NCBI GenBank assembly: GCA_037576195.1 | Contig: CM075101.1 | Location: 6,572,001 to 6,636,000, forward strand | Direction: 5' to 3' | DNA length: 64,000 bases | Source: Phytoseiulus persimilis | Lineage: Eukaryota; Arthropoda; Arachnida; Mesostigmata; Phytoseiidae | Position numbers and translations under genes: made by a program | Notes under the pieces: model-generated | The model's input: the letters and a program-made list of their open reading frames with translations, nothing else | Told to the model about the DNA's origin: nothing | Databases searched by the model: none | In this document: positions 21,639 to 32,276 of the stretch, piece after piece | Position numbering within the stretch: the first letter of the stretch is position 1 | Layout of the letters: every line of letters begins with the position of its first letter

Positions 21639-21813
21639 TGTAGTATCCGCGTAGGGATACGAACACGCCGCCAATGGATAAGGCGAGGGAATTGGAAGAG
21701 ATCTCCCCGCAGCAGGCCAAGGTGCCGCGCCGCTAGATATGAGGGAACGTTCAATAAAACATGAGCGTCTCTTGCACGACGACGGTACGTGTGGTTCACT
21801 ACGCGACACCACA
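21639..21813 (+). repeat. Family E gypsy 5' LTR (175 bp)
   Basis: From TGTAGTATCC to ACACCACA. It contains AATAAA in TTCAATAAAACATG. A primer site TGGCGCAGTCGACAGG starts at 21816. The 3' copy at 25595 matches it up to about GGTACGTG and then diverges. Confidence 0.85.
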
Positions 21814-21879
21814 ATTGGCGCAGTCGACAGGATCTCGTGCGAACCGACGGCAAGACGATCAGTTGTGTGAGACGTCGCG

Positions 21880-24800
21880 ATGGCCGAGCAGAACGGAGGA
21901 TTGGCGCCGATGCCGGCGTTTTTGCAACAACCGGGCGAACCACCGGTGCCCTGGAAGGACTGGATCGAGGACTTCCAGACGTACCTCCTTGCCCGAGGCG
22001 GGACCGAAAATTGGTCCGTCGAACGAAGAGTCGCCCTGCTGAAGTACAGCCTTGGTCAAGAGGGCCGAGCACAGTACCGGGCGCTCCAGGAGGAAGGCGC
22101 TGAAAGTGAGGACGAGTTTGAAAATACCGTATGCCGCCTGAAACGGCGCTTCGCGAGGCCCCCTCACCTCAGGAATGCTGGGACGACGTGGCCGACGATT
22201 GGGAAGCAGCAAAGCAACAAAACAGTCAGTGCAACAATAAAATTGTACCCATCTATTCAATGAGTTCTCAGCCAGCCGATAGGGAGATTATAGTCGAAAC
22301 TAGAATAGGAAACAGGACAGTTCAGTTTCTAGCCGATACCGGCGCTGCGGTGTCGATCTTAAATGTACATGACGTTAGTTTTGAAAGATCAGAGATGCGT
22401 CCAGCTGGGTTCGTCCTGAAAGGGTACGGGGGCCAGCTGGTGAGAGTTCTTGGAATTTGGGAAACGACGGTGACGGTTGGGAACGGAGCGGCCAGTTGCG
22501 CATTCTGCATTGTGGAAGAAGGTCGGTCGTTGCTGGGAAGGGATTCACTGGGTAAGCTCGACGCACGCATCGGATGCAAAGAGGGCACGATCGAAGTGAA
22601 CGGAGTGGAGAGGAAGTTTGAGAATGTGTTCTCAACCAAACTGGGATTAGTGAAGGGATTCGAGCACCGAGTTAAAGAGCGAAAGGGGATGATTCCAGTA
22701 CTGCAAAAAGTACGCAGACTCCCGTTGAGGGTCCGCGATGGGACCCGGCGGGAAATTGAGCGCTTAGAGGCAGAGCAGGTTATCGAGCGAATCGAGGCGT
22801 CGGAATGGATTTCAGCATTAGTAGTGGTGGACAAAAAGGATGGTCGAGTGAGACTGTGTGTGGACCAACGGGCGGTGAACGCGGCTATAGTGGCTGACGT
22901 TTTCCCGTTGCCACATTTCGAGGATCTGCTAGCCGAGCTGAGGGGAGCGAGGGTGTTTTCCAAGTTGGATGCGCTCTCGGCTTATCATCAGGTGGTCTTG
23001 GCGGCAGAGTCACGAGACCTGACCGCGTTCGTCACCCCCTGGGGCTTGTTCCGCATCCAGAGGGTTCCGTTCGGACTGTCTTCGGCGCCGAGCGCGTTCC
23101 AGAGAATGATGAAACAAATGCTGGAAAGAATCCCAGGAGTGTTGATTTACCTAGACGATATCCTGATCCACGGGCGGAACACGGAGGAGCACGACGTCAG
23201 GCTGGAGAGGGTACTTGAGCGGATCCGGAAGAGCGGCATGACGCTAAATGAGAAATGCGTGATCCGGGTCCTGGAGAAAGACTTCGTAGGATACTCGATC
23301 GGCTCGAATGGCGTCCGGCCGACGGACGACAACCTGCTGGCGATAAAGAACCTGCCGGAGCCAACCAACGCGGCTCAGATTAAGTCAGTGTTAGGGACGG
23401 CGAGTTTCTACATGAGATGTGTGCCGAATTTCTCAACGATCACGGAGCCAATGAGACGGCTCCTCAAGAAGTATAGCCAAAACAACGAAACGCGATTCGA
23501 ATGGGGCCCCGATCAGAGAGAAGCGTTCGAGAAGATGAAACGAGCAATAGTGGAGGCTAAACCGTTGGAGATTTTCGACTGCGGGAAAGACATCGTCGTA
23601 GCTTGCGATGCGTCAGGCGTGGGATGTGGCGCTGCGCTGTTACAACGACATGCCGACGGAGAGCGGCCGGTGGCTTTCACGTCGTGCGCGTTCAGCGATG
23701 CACAGCGACGATACTCGGTCGGCGAGAAGGAGGTGCCGGCGTGCGAACACGCACGCCGGCACGTGTACGGTACATAGAGAAGGCACGTGTACGTGTACGG
23801 ACGAAGATTCACTCTCAGAACGGACCACCAGGCGTTGGTGCACTGATGGGAACGGGTGGCACCGGCAGGGCATCGCTGCGCATCGCGCGTTGGGTCGAGC
23901 GGCTCAGGGGATATAACTTCGCAGTCGAGTACCGACCGGGCTCCAGTAATAACGTACCAGATATGCTATCCCGGCTACCATTGGACAACCGATTCACTGT
24001 CGATGGGGAAAGCGAAATAGTGGTTGCCCAGTTATACCCGGCATCAAGGCCGTTGTTATGGAACGAAATTTCGGAGCAAACTAAGGCGGACGTAGAACTG
24101 GAGCAGGTAAAAAGGTGGCTGAGAACTGAGTGCCCTATAATAAGTAGAAAAGAATGGTCCTCGGTAATCACGGAGCTGGCAGAAAAGGAAGGAATACTCT
24201 TACGTCAAGAAATGGTTGTTCTCCCGAAAAGTCTACGTCAGAAAGCATTCGAGCTAGCCCACGACGACGCTCACCAAGGGATGGTTCGCACCAAACAGCG
24301 GCTGCGACGAGTGTATTGGTGGCCGGCAATGGATCGGTTCGTGGATGAAGCAATTCGGAACTGCGCAATCTGCGCGAATAGCGGTCGGGTGTTGAAACCA
24401 AAGACGGCTCCCATCACGGTGACGGAATGGCCGGAGCACCCGTGAGAGAAAATTGCGGTCGACATTCGAGGACCTGACTATTCAGCAGGATCCCGTTTCG
24501 CGCTGGTTGTGATTGACTACTATTCGAAATGGGCAGAGGTGGAGTTACTGCCGGAGGTGACAGCCCGCCAGGTGGTAAACATGTTCCAGCGTCTGTTCGA
24601 CCGAGAGGGCATTCCGAGGTATGTATCCACCGACAACGGACCCCAATTTGTGAGCGGGGAGTTCACTCGATTTCTGAACGAACATGGAATCTCACATCAT
24701 AGAACGGCAGTGTATCACCCGATGGGAAATGCGCTTGTGGAACGTTTCAATCGTACGCTGGGCGGTTTTCTAGAAGCAACATCCCGACTTGGCGGAGACG

Positions 24801-25507
24801 TACCGAGAAGAATCGCCCAGATGGTCGGGGCTTACAACGCGACGCCGCAGGCAACAACGGGAAGATCACCATCGGAATTACTACACGGACGACGAATGAG
24901 GACGAAACTGGATGTCGCAGGAGCCCCACGATCCGGAAAGAGAAACGAAACATTGGTGCGCGCCAGGGTTGAGAAAAAACAGGAACAACAGAAGAAGTAC
25001 GCTGACCAACGAAGAGCCGCGGTTGAGGAAACTCTGTCTCCAGGGCAGTAGGTGCGAATAAGGAAACCACAGGCAGGAAAGGGCGAAGCGAAGTTCGGAC
25101 CTCCGGTACAGATCACACGAAGAAAAGGAAGGAACGTGTATAGCACGGACGACGGAAAATGGTGGCATCGTAACCGCATAGCAAAAGTCCAGCCCGCTGG
25201 GCCAGCAGAGGAGCGGCTGGTGGCCGGAGGGACGACGAGGCACCAAACGAACGCGCAAGAAACCGAGCCAATGATGTGGGGCGACTCGACCTTTTCGCAG
25301 TCGGAGGAGGAGGAGCCAGATTCAGCACAGACTCTGCCCGGCGAGCTGGGAGAGACGGCATGGGAGCAGGAAACGGATCGGCTGATAGACCAAGATCAAA
25401 GCCAAGAAGAATCCGAGGAAGAATGGACCACCCCACCGCCGACCACACAGCCGAGAAGGACAACACGTATAATTAAGAAACCAGTTAGGTACGGCGACTT
25501 CGTGTAG
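21880..25507 (+). pseudogene. Decayed Ty3/Gypsy gag-pol (family E)
   Basis: A Gag N-terminus at 21880 is cut short by an internal deletion near 22170, which also removes any nucleocapsid. Pol follows in the frame open from 22131: retropepsin DTGAAVS near 22335, reverse transcriptase with LDALSAYHQV and YLDDILIHG near 23150, RNase H with DASGVG near 23608. A short repeat expansion (CACGTGTACG copies) and a frameshift at about 23770-23835 move the frame. It then continues through the integrase zinc region (H...H...CAIC) to a TGA at 24443-24445 in place of a Trp-like codon, then the catalytic core (STDNGPQF, ALVERF), a TAG at 25049-25051, and a tail to 25507. At least four lesions, so inactive. 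It is more diverged from A, B and D than they are from each other. Confidence 0.9.
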
Positions 25508-25584
25508 ATAGGAAATATTGTGCTAAGTTGTACTCTAAAATAATCACGGCTCTTGTATTAGTGGTGGAGTCAGACTTAATTATG

Positions 25585-25594
25585 GAAGGGAGAG
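25585..25594 (+). promoter_or_regulatory. Family E polypurine tract
   Basis: GAAGGGAGAG directly before the 3' LTR start TGTAGTATCC. Confidence 0.7.
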
Positions 25595-25747
25595 TGTAGT
25601 ATCCGCGTAGGGATACGAACACGCCGCCAATGGATAAGGCGAGGGAATTGGAAGAGATCTCCCCGCAGCAAGCCAAGGCGCCGCGCCGCTAGATATAAGG
25701 GAACGTTCAATAAACATGAGCGTCTCTCGCACGACGACGGTACGTGG
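25595..25747 (+). repeat. Family E gypsy 3' LTR, truncated end
   Basis: Matches the 5' LTR from TGTAGTATCC through GACGACGGTACGTG, with a few substitutions, then runs into unrelated sequence. About 25-30 bp of the LTR end is missing, and no target duplication is visible. Confidence 0.8.
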
Positions 25748-26404
25748 TGAGTTCTCAAGCTCGAAGTGTGGGTGCCTCCAGGCACGCGTCACCGGCGCTG
25801 TTTCTCACATCGGGTGCATCACTGCTAAATAATCACAGATTTAGTTTTTCCAATCGATATTTTCGGAATTCTATGGCGACTCTCGAAGAGCTAAGATACT
25901 CTCAGCGAATCAGCAGGGTTCGTAGACTCGTCAGTGATTCATGTCACAGTCCTATGGATTGCTCACTCATCGCATGATTAAACTTGTTTTCGAAAGATGA
26001 GTCAAACTCAATCCTGTTAATCGGGATGCTCCAGATTTCCCCCCCCCCCCCCCCGGGGGGAAACAAGGGCAGAAACTTTCTCACATATAGCGTGACTCAT
26101 TCTGCGGGAACCACAGATGACAAGTGCTCCTCCAAACCAGCACGGTCGCCTTGCTTAAATGGCAATGAACACGGAATATATGCCAAATCAGTGATCTGTG
26201 AAGCTCCGATTCCTCACACGTGTTGCTTCAAGACCTCACAAAAAGTACAAATCGGCTGCAATAGGAAATTTCTCTGACAGAAATCGTGAGGAACTCCGAC
26301 TACCACCTTGTTGAATTGCTCTCGGTGTAGAGTTCATGATTTTCGAGCCAAGGTGGCTTCTAGCTCGACACCTGTATCAGCTTCTCAAAGAAGGGGGTTT
26401 TCAG
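25748..26404. other. Flank upstream of cortactin coding start
   Basis: No gene seen. A run of 16 C followed by 6 G lies at 26039-26060. The coding exon of cortactin is directly preceded by an acceptor-like GGGGTTTTCAG ending at 26404, so an untranslated exon may lie upstream. Confidence 0.35.
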
Positions 26405-26671
26405 ATGTGGAAGGCGACCGCGGGGTTGAAGTTAGACCTGGATACCAACGATGACGATTGGGAGACCGATCCGTCATTCGTCAACGATGTGACGGAACAG
26501 GAGCAGAGATGGGGAAGTCGGACTATCGAAGGAAGTCGTCGAACCGGAGGGGCCATCAAGTGAGTTCAATGACGTGTCGATCGGAATCTAGCCAACCGAT
26601 TCCCCGACCGGGTTCTCCGCATAAGAGGAGTAATGTCCCATTTGTTCCACAGCTTCAATGAGCTCCGGAAG
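26405..26671 (+). CDS. CTTN: Cortactin exons 1 and 2 (acidic Arp2/3-binding end)
   Basis: Exon 1 (26405-26559) starts [13 protein letters not shown], then [15 protein letters not shown] and EQEQRWG. These are the diagnostic cortactin start and the DDW motif used for Arp2/3 binding. It ends ATCAA before GTGAGT. A 93-bp intron ends TTGTTCCACAG, and exon 2 opens at 26653 encoding NFNELRK, the conserved continuation. Exon 2 stops matching at 26671 (AAG), where LINE-type sequence begins with GTACCACGG. Confidence 0.85.
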
Positions 26672-26833
26672 GTACCACGGGTACCACAGCGATAAGTCGC
26701 TCCCAAAATCGAGTGCGAAAAAAAAGCTCTTTTTTTGGAGTTTTCAGCGGTTAAACAGTAAATTTTACCGGTGAAAACACCTGTGTGGTGTGTGTTGAAG
26801 TGATTTGGCCCGAAAAATCGACAACACAACGGT

Positions 26834-27859
26834 ATGGAAGATGATATGAGCGGAAGTAGATTCGAAGCTGCCTGCGCCACGTGCGCTCCACGGGTGGAGG
26901 TCCTTGCGGCCGAAGCCGGGCGGTGCTGCACAGTCGGCAGTCTAGAATCGAAACTGCTCACTCTCGATGCCCGCTACACATTGGCTTTTCGAAGCGCGAA
27001 CGAAAATTCGTTAGAGGCCGCTCAACTGGCGAGTAAGCTGGACGAAGCACTGTCAACAGCCGAACAGCTCAGGTTGAGGGTCCAAGCCCTCGAAGAACAA
27101 GTCAAAACCCAACAGACGGAGCTCGAGGCCAGCAAAAAGAACCTTGCTGAGCTTTCTGTTGATGCTGCAGCCCATGGGGTGACAACAGCAATCACAGAAA
27201 TGAATCTCAATCCTTCCCTCAGTGAACGGCAGGCTCGTCTCTCATCTGAATGTGTATGCATCCAGGTTGACAAACCCTGCCGGAAGCTGAGATACGCTCC
27301 CGACACTGAACTCGACCTCTACGGAGATCTTGCAGGAGATCGCGTGTTTGGCGAGTTCAGACTGAAACAAAATCTGGTTGTTGCTGACGTGGTCAGCAAT
27401 ACAGAACAGTTCCTTAGCGACTTTCCGAACCACACATTCCATATGATGGTTCACGTCGGAGCCCAGAACGTAGCCAACTGTATGGTCAGCAGCGTACCTG
27501 TCAGCTACGACGATATCGCTGACTCCATCATCCGCCCACTAGCGGAGTTAAAGACGAAACACGCCAGAATACTCTCGGTAACGTGGTGCACGATGATAGA
27601 GACACCTGATGCTCATCACATCAGGCAAATCAATGAAAAGATCACCTGCTCTGATTGCGTCAGGGGAAGGAGATTGGTAGAGATTCTCGATCTTCGAATT
27701 ATCTCGGCCAATCCCTCATGCATCCAACAAAACGGAGCGCCACCCTCCTACACAGATGCAGGCCTCAAAATTTTGAAGGACTGGCTCAAAGCGTCAGTCA
27801 AGCAGAAGCTTGGAATCACTCCAGAAAAGCTTCCTATGCTTGACGAACTGAGAGCCTAG
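26834..27859 (+). pseudogene. LINE copy 1 ORF1-like region (coiled coil plus SGNH-like fold)
   Basis: A 341-codon frame. Residues about 55-110 form a Leu/Glu/Gln-rich coiled coil (AEQLRLRVQALEEQV). Residues about 175-320 resemble the SGNH-hydrolase-like module in ORF1 of CR1-type LINEs: a buried strand MMVHVGAQNVAN in place of the usual VHVGTND block, then DDIADSIIRPLAEL, ILSVTWCTMIE, and YTDAGLKILKDWL near the end. The catalytic Ser block GDS is not evident. It ends with a TAG at 27857-27859, but the same frame continues without another stop into the basic region and endonuclease, so the TAG may be a mutation within one long frame. Confidence 0.55.
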
Positions 27860-30800
27860 TTCCTTGAGGAGAGGAGGAAACGATTTCAGGCCGATGCGGG
27901 AAACCGCAAGACCCTTCTTAAGAAAAAGCAACTTCTGAAGAAGATGGTCGAAGAGGCCAAAACAAAAACGGCGCCCGCAGCCGCCGCGGCAGCGGCGCCG
28001 TCAAATGATGCGCCTAAAAACGTTCGTACTCCGCAGAAGAAGCCTAGAGACGGACAAAAGGACAGATCTGCACCCAAAGCACCGGGGCAGAGACAACAGC
28101 ATCAAGGGCGGTCGCAGGAGCAAGCCCCGAAGGACCCAGTGGATACTCCGGCAAAAAACGCCACCAGCCCTACCAGACCGACAAAACAAGGCGTCACCCT
28201 CCTAAAGGACCTGGAGGTGCCCCGCCGAGGTCCTAACAAGAGCAACCAGCCAATCCAACCCATGAGGCGATGCCGCAAGCGTGGACTCCGAAGCAAAGGA
28301 GCACCTTGCGAGACTGTTGCAAATAAACTATGTTTCGTTTCCCTAAATATCAATGGTTCTAAATCTAGCATTGCCAAGTGGGCTGCGCTTGAAAAAGATG
28401 TGCTCATCGACATGAACGTAGACATAATGATGTTATGCGAAACGCGTCTTATGAATGACGAGAAAGCACCACCCATTGAGGGATACACCATAATATCCAG
28501 CAACCGGCGAGGCCCGACGGGGAAAAACTCGAATGGTGGCTTAGCTATCCTATACAGGGAAAACTATGTCGAAGACTGGAACCACAAAGGCAATGACTTC
28601 ATTGCCCAAGCAACGTGGATTGGCAGACAACGATGGATATTCATATCCTTCTATATGAAACATGGAACAGTAAGGGAAAACAAAACCCTCACCAGATCCA
28701 TGAGCACACTCATCAAGCTCTCAGTGACTGCGACGTTGTAGAGGCAGAAAGCCGATACCGCGCAGCACAACAGCTAGTTCGCGAGGATGTGCAGAGAGAA
28801 ATAAGGCAACGTGACCAACAAATATGCCTGGATATCCTCGAAGCACCCAAAAACAACAGAGCTAAAAGGCTGTGGCAGTTCCTGAGTCGAAGTAAAGACA
28901 CTGGACGCCCGTCTGGCACCAGGATCAAAGACCGAAATGGTCTCCTGATTCCAGACGACGGTCTGACAGCTCACCTAACTGGCGTAGGAATTGAGCTGCT
29001 GAAAGCCAGCAAAACCAACGACCAGAAAGACCCGTGGCGAGGGAGCAGAGATCCCACAGGAATCGTTACAGACCCAGAAGAGGTCAAGAGAGCGATGAGT
29101 ACCATCCAAGACCGCACAGGATGTGGCCTCGATGGAATCCCTGCGAAAGTCTTGAAAAATCTGCAGCATGAAGGTGTGAGGCAAATCACCGAACTATTCA
29201 ACAGAATGTTTTCCGGAGCCGACTACATACCAGAGGACTGGGAACAGAGAAGAGCGTCCCTCATAGGAGAAGGAAACCCTAAAAAGGGACACCTGAACAC
29301 ATACCGACCGATCACCATCACCCCAGTCCTATACAGACTATTCACCAAGATCTTCACTTCAAAGATCCAAAAGTGGATCGAGAATGAACAGATCCTGGGG
29401 GAGATGCAGAACGGCTTCAGACCAGGTAGGCGTGGAGACGATAACATCTTCATACTTACTTCCGCCATAGAGATCGCCAGGGAAAACAAGCGAGGAATGG
29501 TAGCCTGCTCCCTGGACTGCTCCCGAGCTTCCGACAGAATTGACCGCGAAGAACTGTGGAAGATTCTACGAAGACTCGGAATGGAACCCAGCTGGGTCGA
29601 TCACTGACACGCATATACGAGAACAACAAAGTCAAAATTGTTCACGGCGAGGTCAGCTCAGACTGGCTATGCTCTCACAGAGGTGTGAAACAAGGCTGCC
29701 CCTTGAGCAGCATCCTGTTCATACTATACATAACAGAGCTTGAGAAACGACTGATTGAAAGTAAGCGAGGACTTCGAATCAGGAGGAAAGGGAACTTTTG
29801 GAACACTCGGGAACCGAAACACTTCGTGCTACCCGGGTTGTTCTTTGCGGATGACATAGTGCTACTCGCAAACAACCGCAAGGATCTACAAGAGCTTCTC
29901 ATCATCACCTCGGCATTCGGAAGGGTTAGAAGATTGACCTTCAACCCCCTAAAAAGTGCAGTGGTTGTGTTCTCAAACCACTCGGTTGGCGACTGCGACG
30001 GCCTCCAGATACAAGGCAAAGCCCTACCTGTCAGCCGAGAGTACACATATCTAGGGATCACCCTGAGTGACGACTCCAACTACCTCTCCAAGCAAGAAGA
30101 GAAATGGAAGACGGATGCGAAGAAAGTCCTTCACCAGATGCACGCCCAGACACTATGGGGATTCAACAAGTTTGAAATGTCCAAAACATTCTGGAAAGGC
30201 GTCGCTGTCCCGAAAATCACATACGCAAACGCTGTAACCGTGATGACAACTAGCACAGTAGACGAACTGGAGAAAGCCCAGCGCGAGGCAGCGCGATGGA
30301 CACTGGGTATACCAGGATGGAAGGTAGCAAACGAATACTTTTCATCGGAGCTGAGCTGGAGCTCCTTCGAAGCGAGGGAAGCCAAAAGTAAGCTCAGGTA
30401 TTTCGCGAGGATCCGCTCAATGCCGGACTCGAGATGGCCCAAAATGCTACTTGATGCAGTTGAGCTACAGAAAAACAAAACGAAAGCCTACCTGAGAATG
30501 GGAGTTCTCAGAAGGAAATTCGATTGCGACGCACTGAAGATCGAACACGACCACGAAAACCGAGCACTTCTTGGAGTCTACTACCGGAAGCTATCCGAAA
30601 AAGTTGAGACCGTACAGGATAAAGCCTGGGAAGACGGGATTGAAAAGTGGTCCACTCTCGAGCTGTACCGAGCCCATAATGAGTCAAGGACCACAACCAC
30701 CCACATATATGACAATAGTGGAGGATCCTCCCTGCTAGCCCTAGCGAGAGCTGGAACCCTCCCAACAAAATGTCACAATACCATCTTCCAAGCTGCCCCA

Positions 30801-31010
30801 GACACATTCTGCGACCGATGTGGAGTTCACCCCGAAACAACCGCACACGTGATCTTCGGATGCAATGAATTCTACTACACCAACGAAGACCTCGCAGCTC
30901 GCCTCGGCCTAAGCAGCGAGCTGAATCATTCATTGGTGAACAAGACTAAGCGACTTCTCGAAGAATGGGAACGCAACAAGAAAGGATCCGCTGAGCATGC
31001 TCGCGCCTGA
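27860..31010 (+). pseudogene. LINE copy 1 endonuclease-reverse transcriptase, broken
   Basis: Reading continues in the ORF1 frame through an Ala/Lys/Pro-rich basic stretch to an apurinic-type endonuclease start (SLNINGSKSS, then LCETRL with the catalytic Glu). It is cut after about 95 residues of the domain by a deletion near 28660. The frame open from 28615 carries pre-RT and RT sequence (NGFRPGRRGDDN, SLDCSRASDRI) to a one-base frameshift near 29600. The frame open from 29556 completes RT (QGCPLSSILF; FADDIVLLA at 29844-29870) and a C-terminal CX2CX7HX4C knuckle (CDRCGVHPETTAHVIFGC). The clade is uncertain, in the Jockey/CR1/I range. Not functional as read. Confidence 0.8.
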
Positions 31011-31066
31011 ATTGAAAGGTTGATTTATAAACACAAAAAAATCAGATCCAATAAACCATGAACCAT

Positions 31067-32195
31067 GAAGTTGAGAACGAAGACGCACAACACAAGAAAA
31101 CCGTCATGGGAGAAGCGGTGGATTCGTCCCATTACGGCTATGGAGGTTGGACACCTCTGGAAAGCTGTTGAATTTTCATCAATCCTAGAAGACTCCTTTC
31201 CAGAGCCGTCCACCGTTCAAAATCTGTTTCTCATTGTCGCCAAATTGTTCATTCAGGGAAGTTCGGGGTTCAGAAAGATCGCCAGGACAGCAGCGCTGTG
31301 GGCCACGACTACGTTAGTAAAACCGAGAAACATTCCGCACAAAAAGACCACGCCACCGGCTTTGGAGAAAAGTTTGGGGTGCAGAAAGATCGCCAAGACG
31401 AGGTTAGTCTGCGACGGCCCGGCTTTTGTTCTCCCCTCCCTTTGCGGAGGGAGATCGGAGCCGGTGAACGGTGATCTGAGCTGCATTCGATTCCGGTTCC
31501 AGAGTGCGCTCGGCTGGGATCACAAGGAGAAAGCTTCGAAGCACGAGTCGCAGAAAGATTATTCGGCAGGCTTCGGCGGGAAATTCGGAGTGCAGTCAGA
31601 CCGGAAGGACAAATGTGCCGTCGGATGGGAACACAAAGAAGAGGTTCAGAAGCACGAGAGTCAGAGAGATTACTCAAAAGGTGAGACGATCGAAGAAGAG
31701 CTCCAGAGCTGCCTCTGTATGGACAGAATGAGTGTGACCGCTTCTCAAGCAGCGCAACTTCCTCTCCCGTAGGATTCGGAGGGAAGTATGGGGTGCAGGA
31801 GGATCGCAAAGACTCTTGTGCCGTCGGTTGGGATCACAAAGAACGGGTCGACAAGCACGAGTCTCAGAAAGACTACGCTGAAGGTTTCGGCGGAAAGTTT
31901 GGACTCCAAGACGATCGAAAGGACAAGGTTGGCTTTCTTTGGGCAGCAGAGCAGCCACTACTCTTGACAAGAGTCTCGGAACCGGACCCTTCACCGACCC
32001 GGTTCCTCTGGGGTTACTGTGTCCAGACCAGGTTCCGCGACCCCGTATTTTAGCTGCTGGTTAGCGATGCTTCTTGCAATGCTTTTTCATCCCCACAGAG
32101 TGCTCTTGGTTGGGATCATCATGAGAAAACTGAGAAGCATTCTTCTCAAGTCGATCACTCGAAGGAGCGCAGTCGGATGGGAGCACAAAGAAAGG
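31067..32195 (+). pseudogene. CTTN: Cortactin repeat exons (3 to 7), last one damaged
   Basis: Exon 3 (31067-31145) resumes with EVENEDAQ and reaches SHYGYGG, the lead-in to the first repeat. Exons 4 (31257-31402), 5 (31503-31680) and 6 (31773-31927) encode complete repeats such as [16 protein letters not shown] and end at GT donors with consistent phases. Exon 7 (from 32099) reads SALGWDHHEKTEKHSS to DHSK at 32164. The expected GFGGKFGVQ half-repeat (about 50 bp) is then missing, and the next coding string [10 protein letters not shown] resumes at 32166 in a +1 frame. Its 3' junction has GC (AGG|GCGCGT at about 32195) instead of GT. Confidence 0.75.
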
Positions 32196-32276
32196 GCGCG
32201 TTTCTGAGCAGATTGACTCTCGCAATTATCCGTTTGAGAAAAATTGATCTGCTCAGTGAATCCTCTTCCTCCGTAG

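Larger units (their letters stand above)
26672..31066 (+). mobile_element. Non-LTR retrotransposon (LINE copy 1) inside cortactin
   Basis: A near full-length but defective LINE in the same orientation as cortactin. A leader of about 160 bp is followed by a coiled-coil ORF1 region, then an endonuclease/reverse-transcriptase region ending at 31010, and a short A-rich tail with ATAAACC/ATGAACC repeats. The boundaries are inferred from where cortactin reading stops (26671) and resumes (31067). I see no clear target duplication beyond GAAG-like strings on both sides. The relative at 60.66-62.35 kb shares the RT and C-terminal regions and ends in (TA)n. Confidence 0.7.

Noticed and set aside
26672..31066. 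LINE simply located in a normal cortactin intron
   Set aside because: No phase-compatible acceptor is seen before 31067, and the coding distance matches an uninterrupted exon. Kept open as an alternative in the findings.
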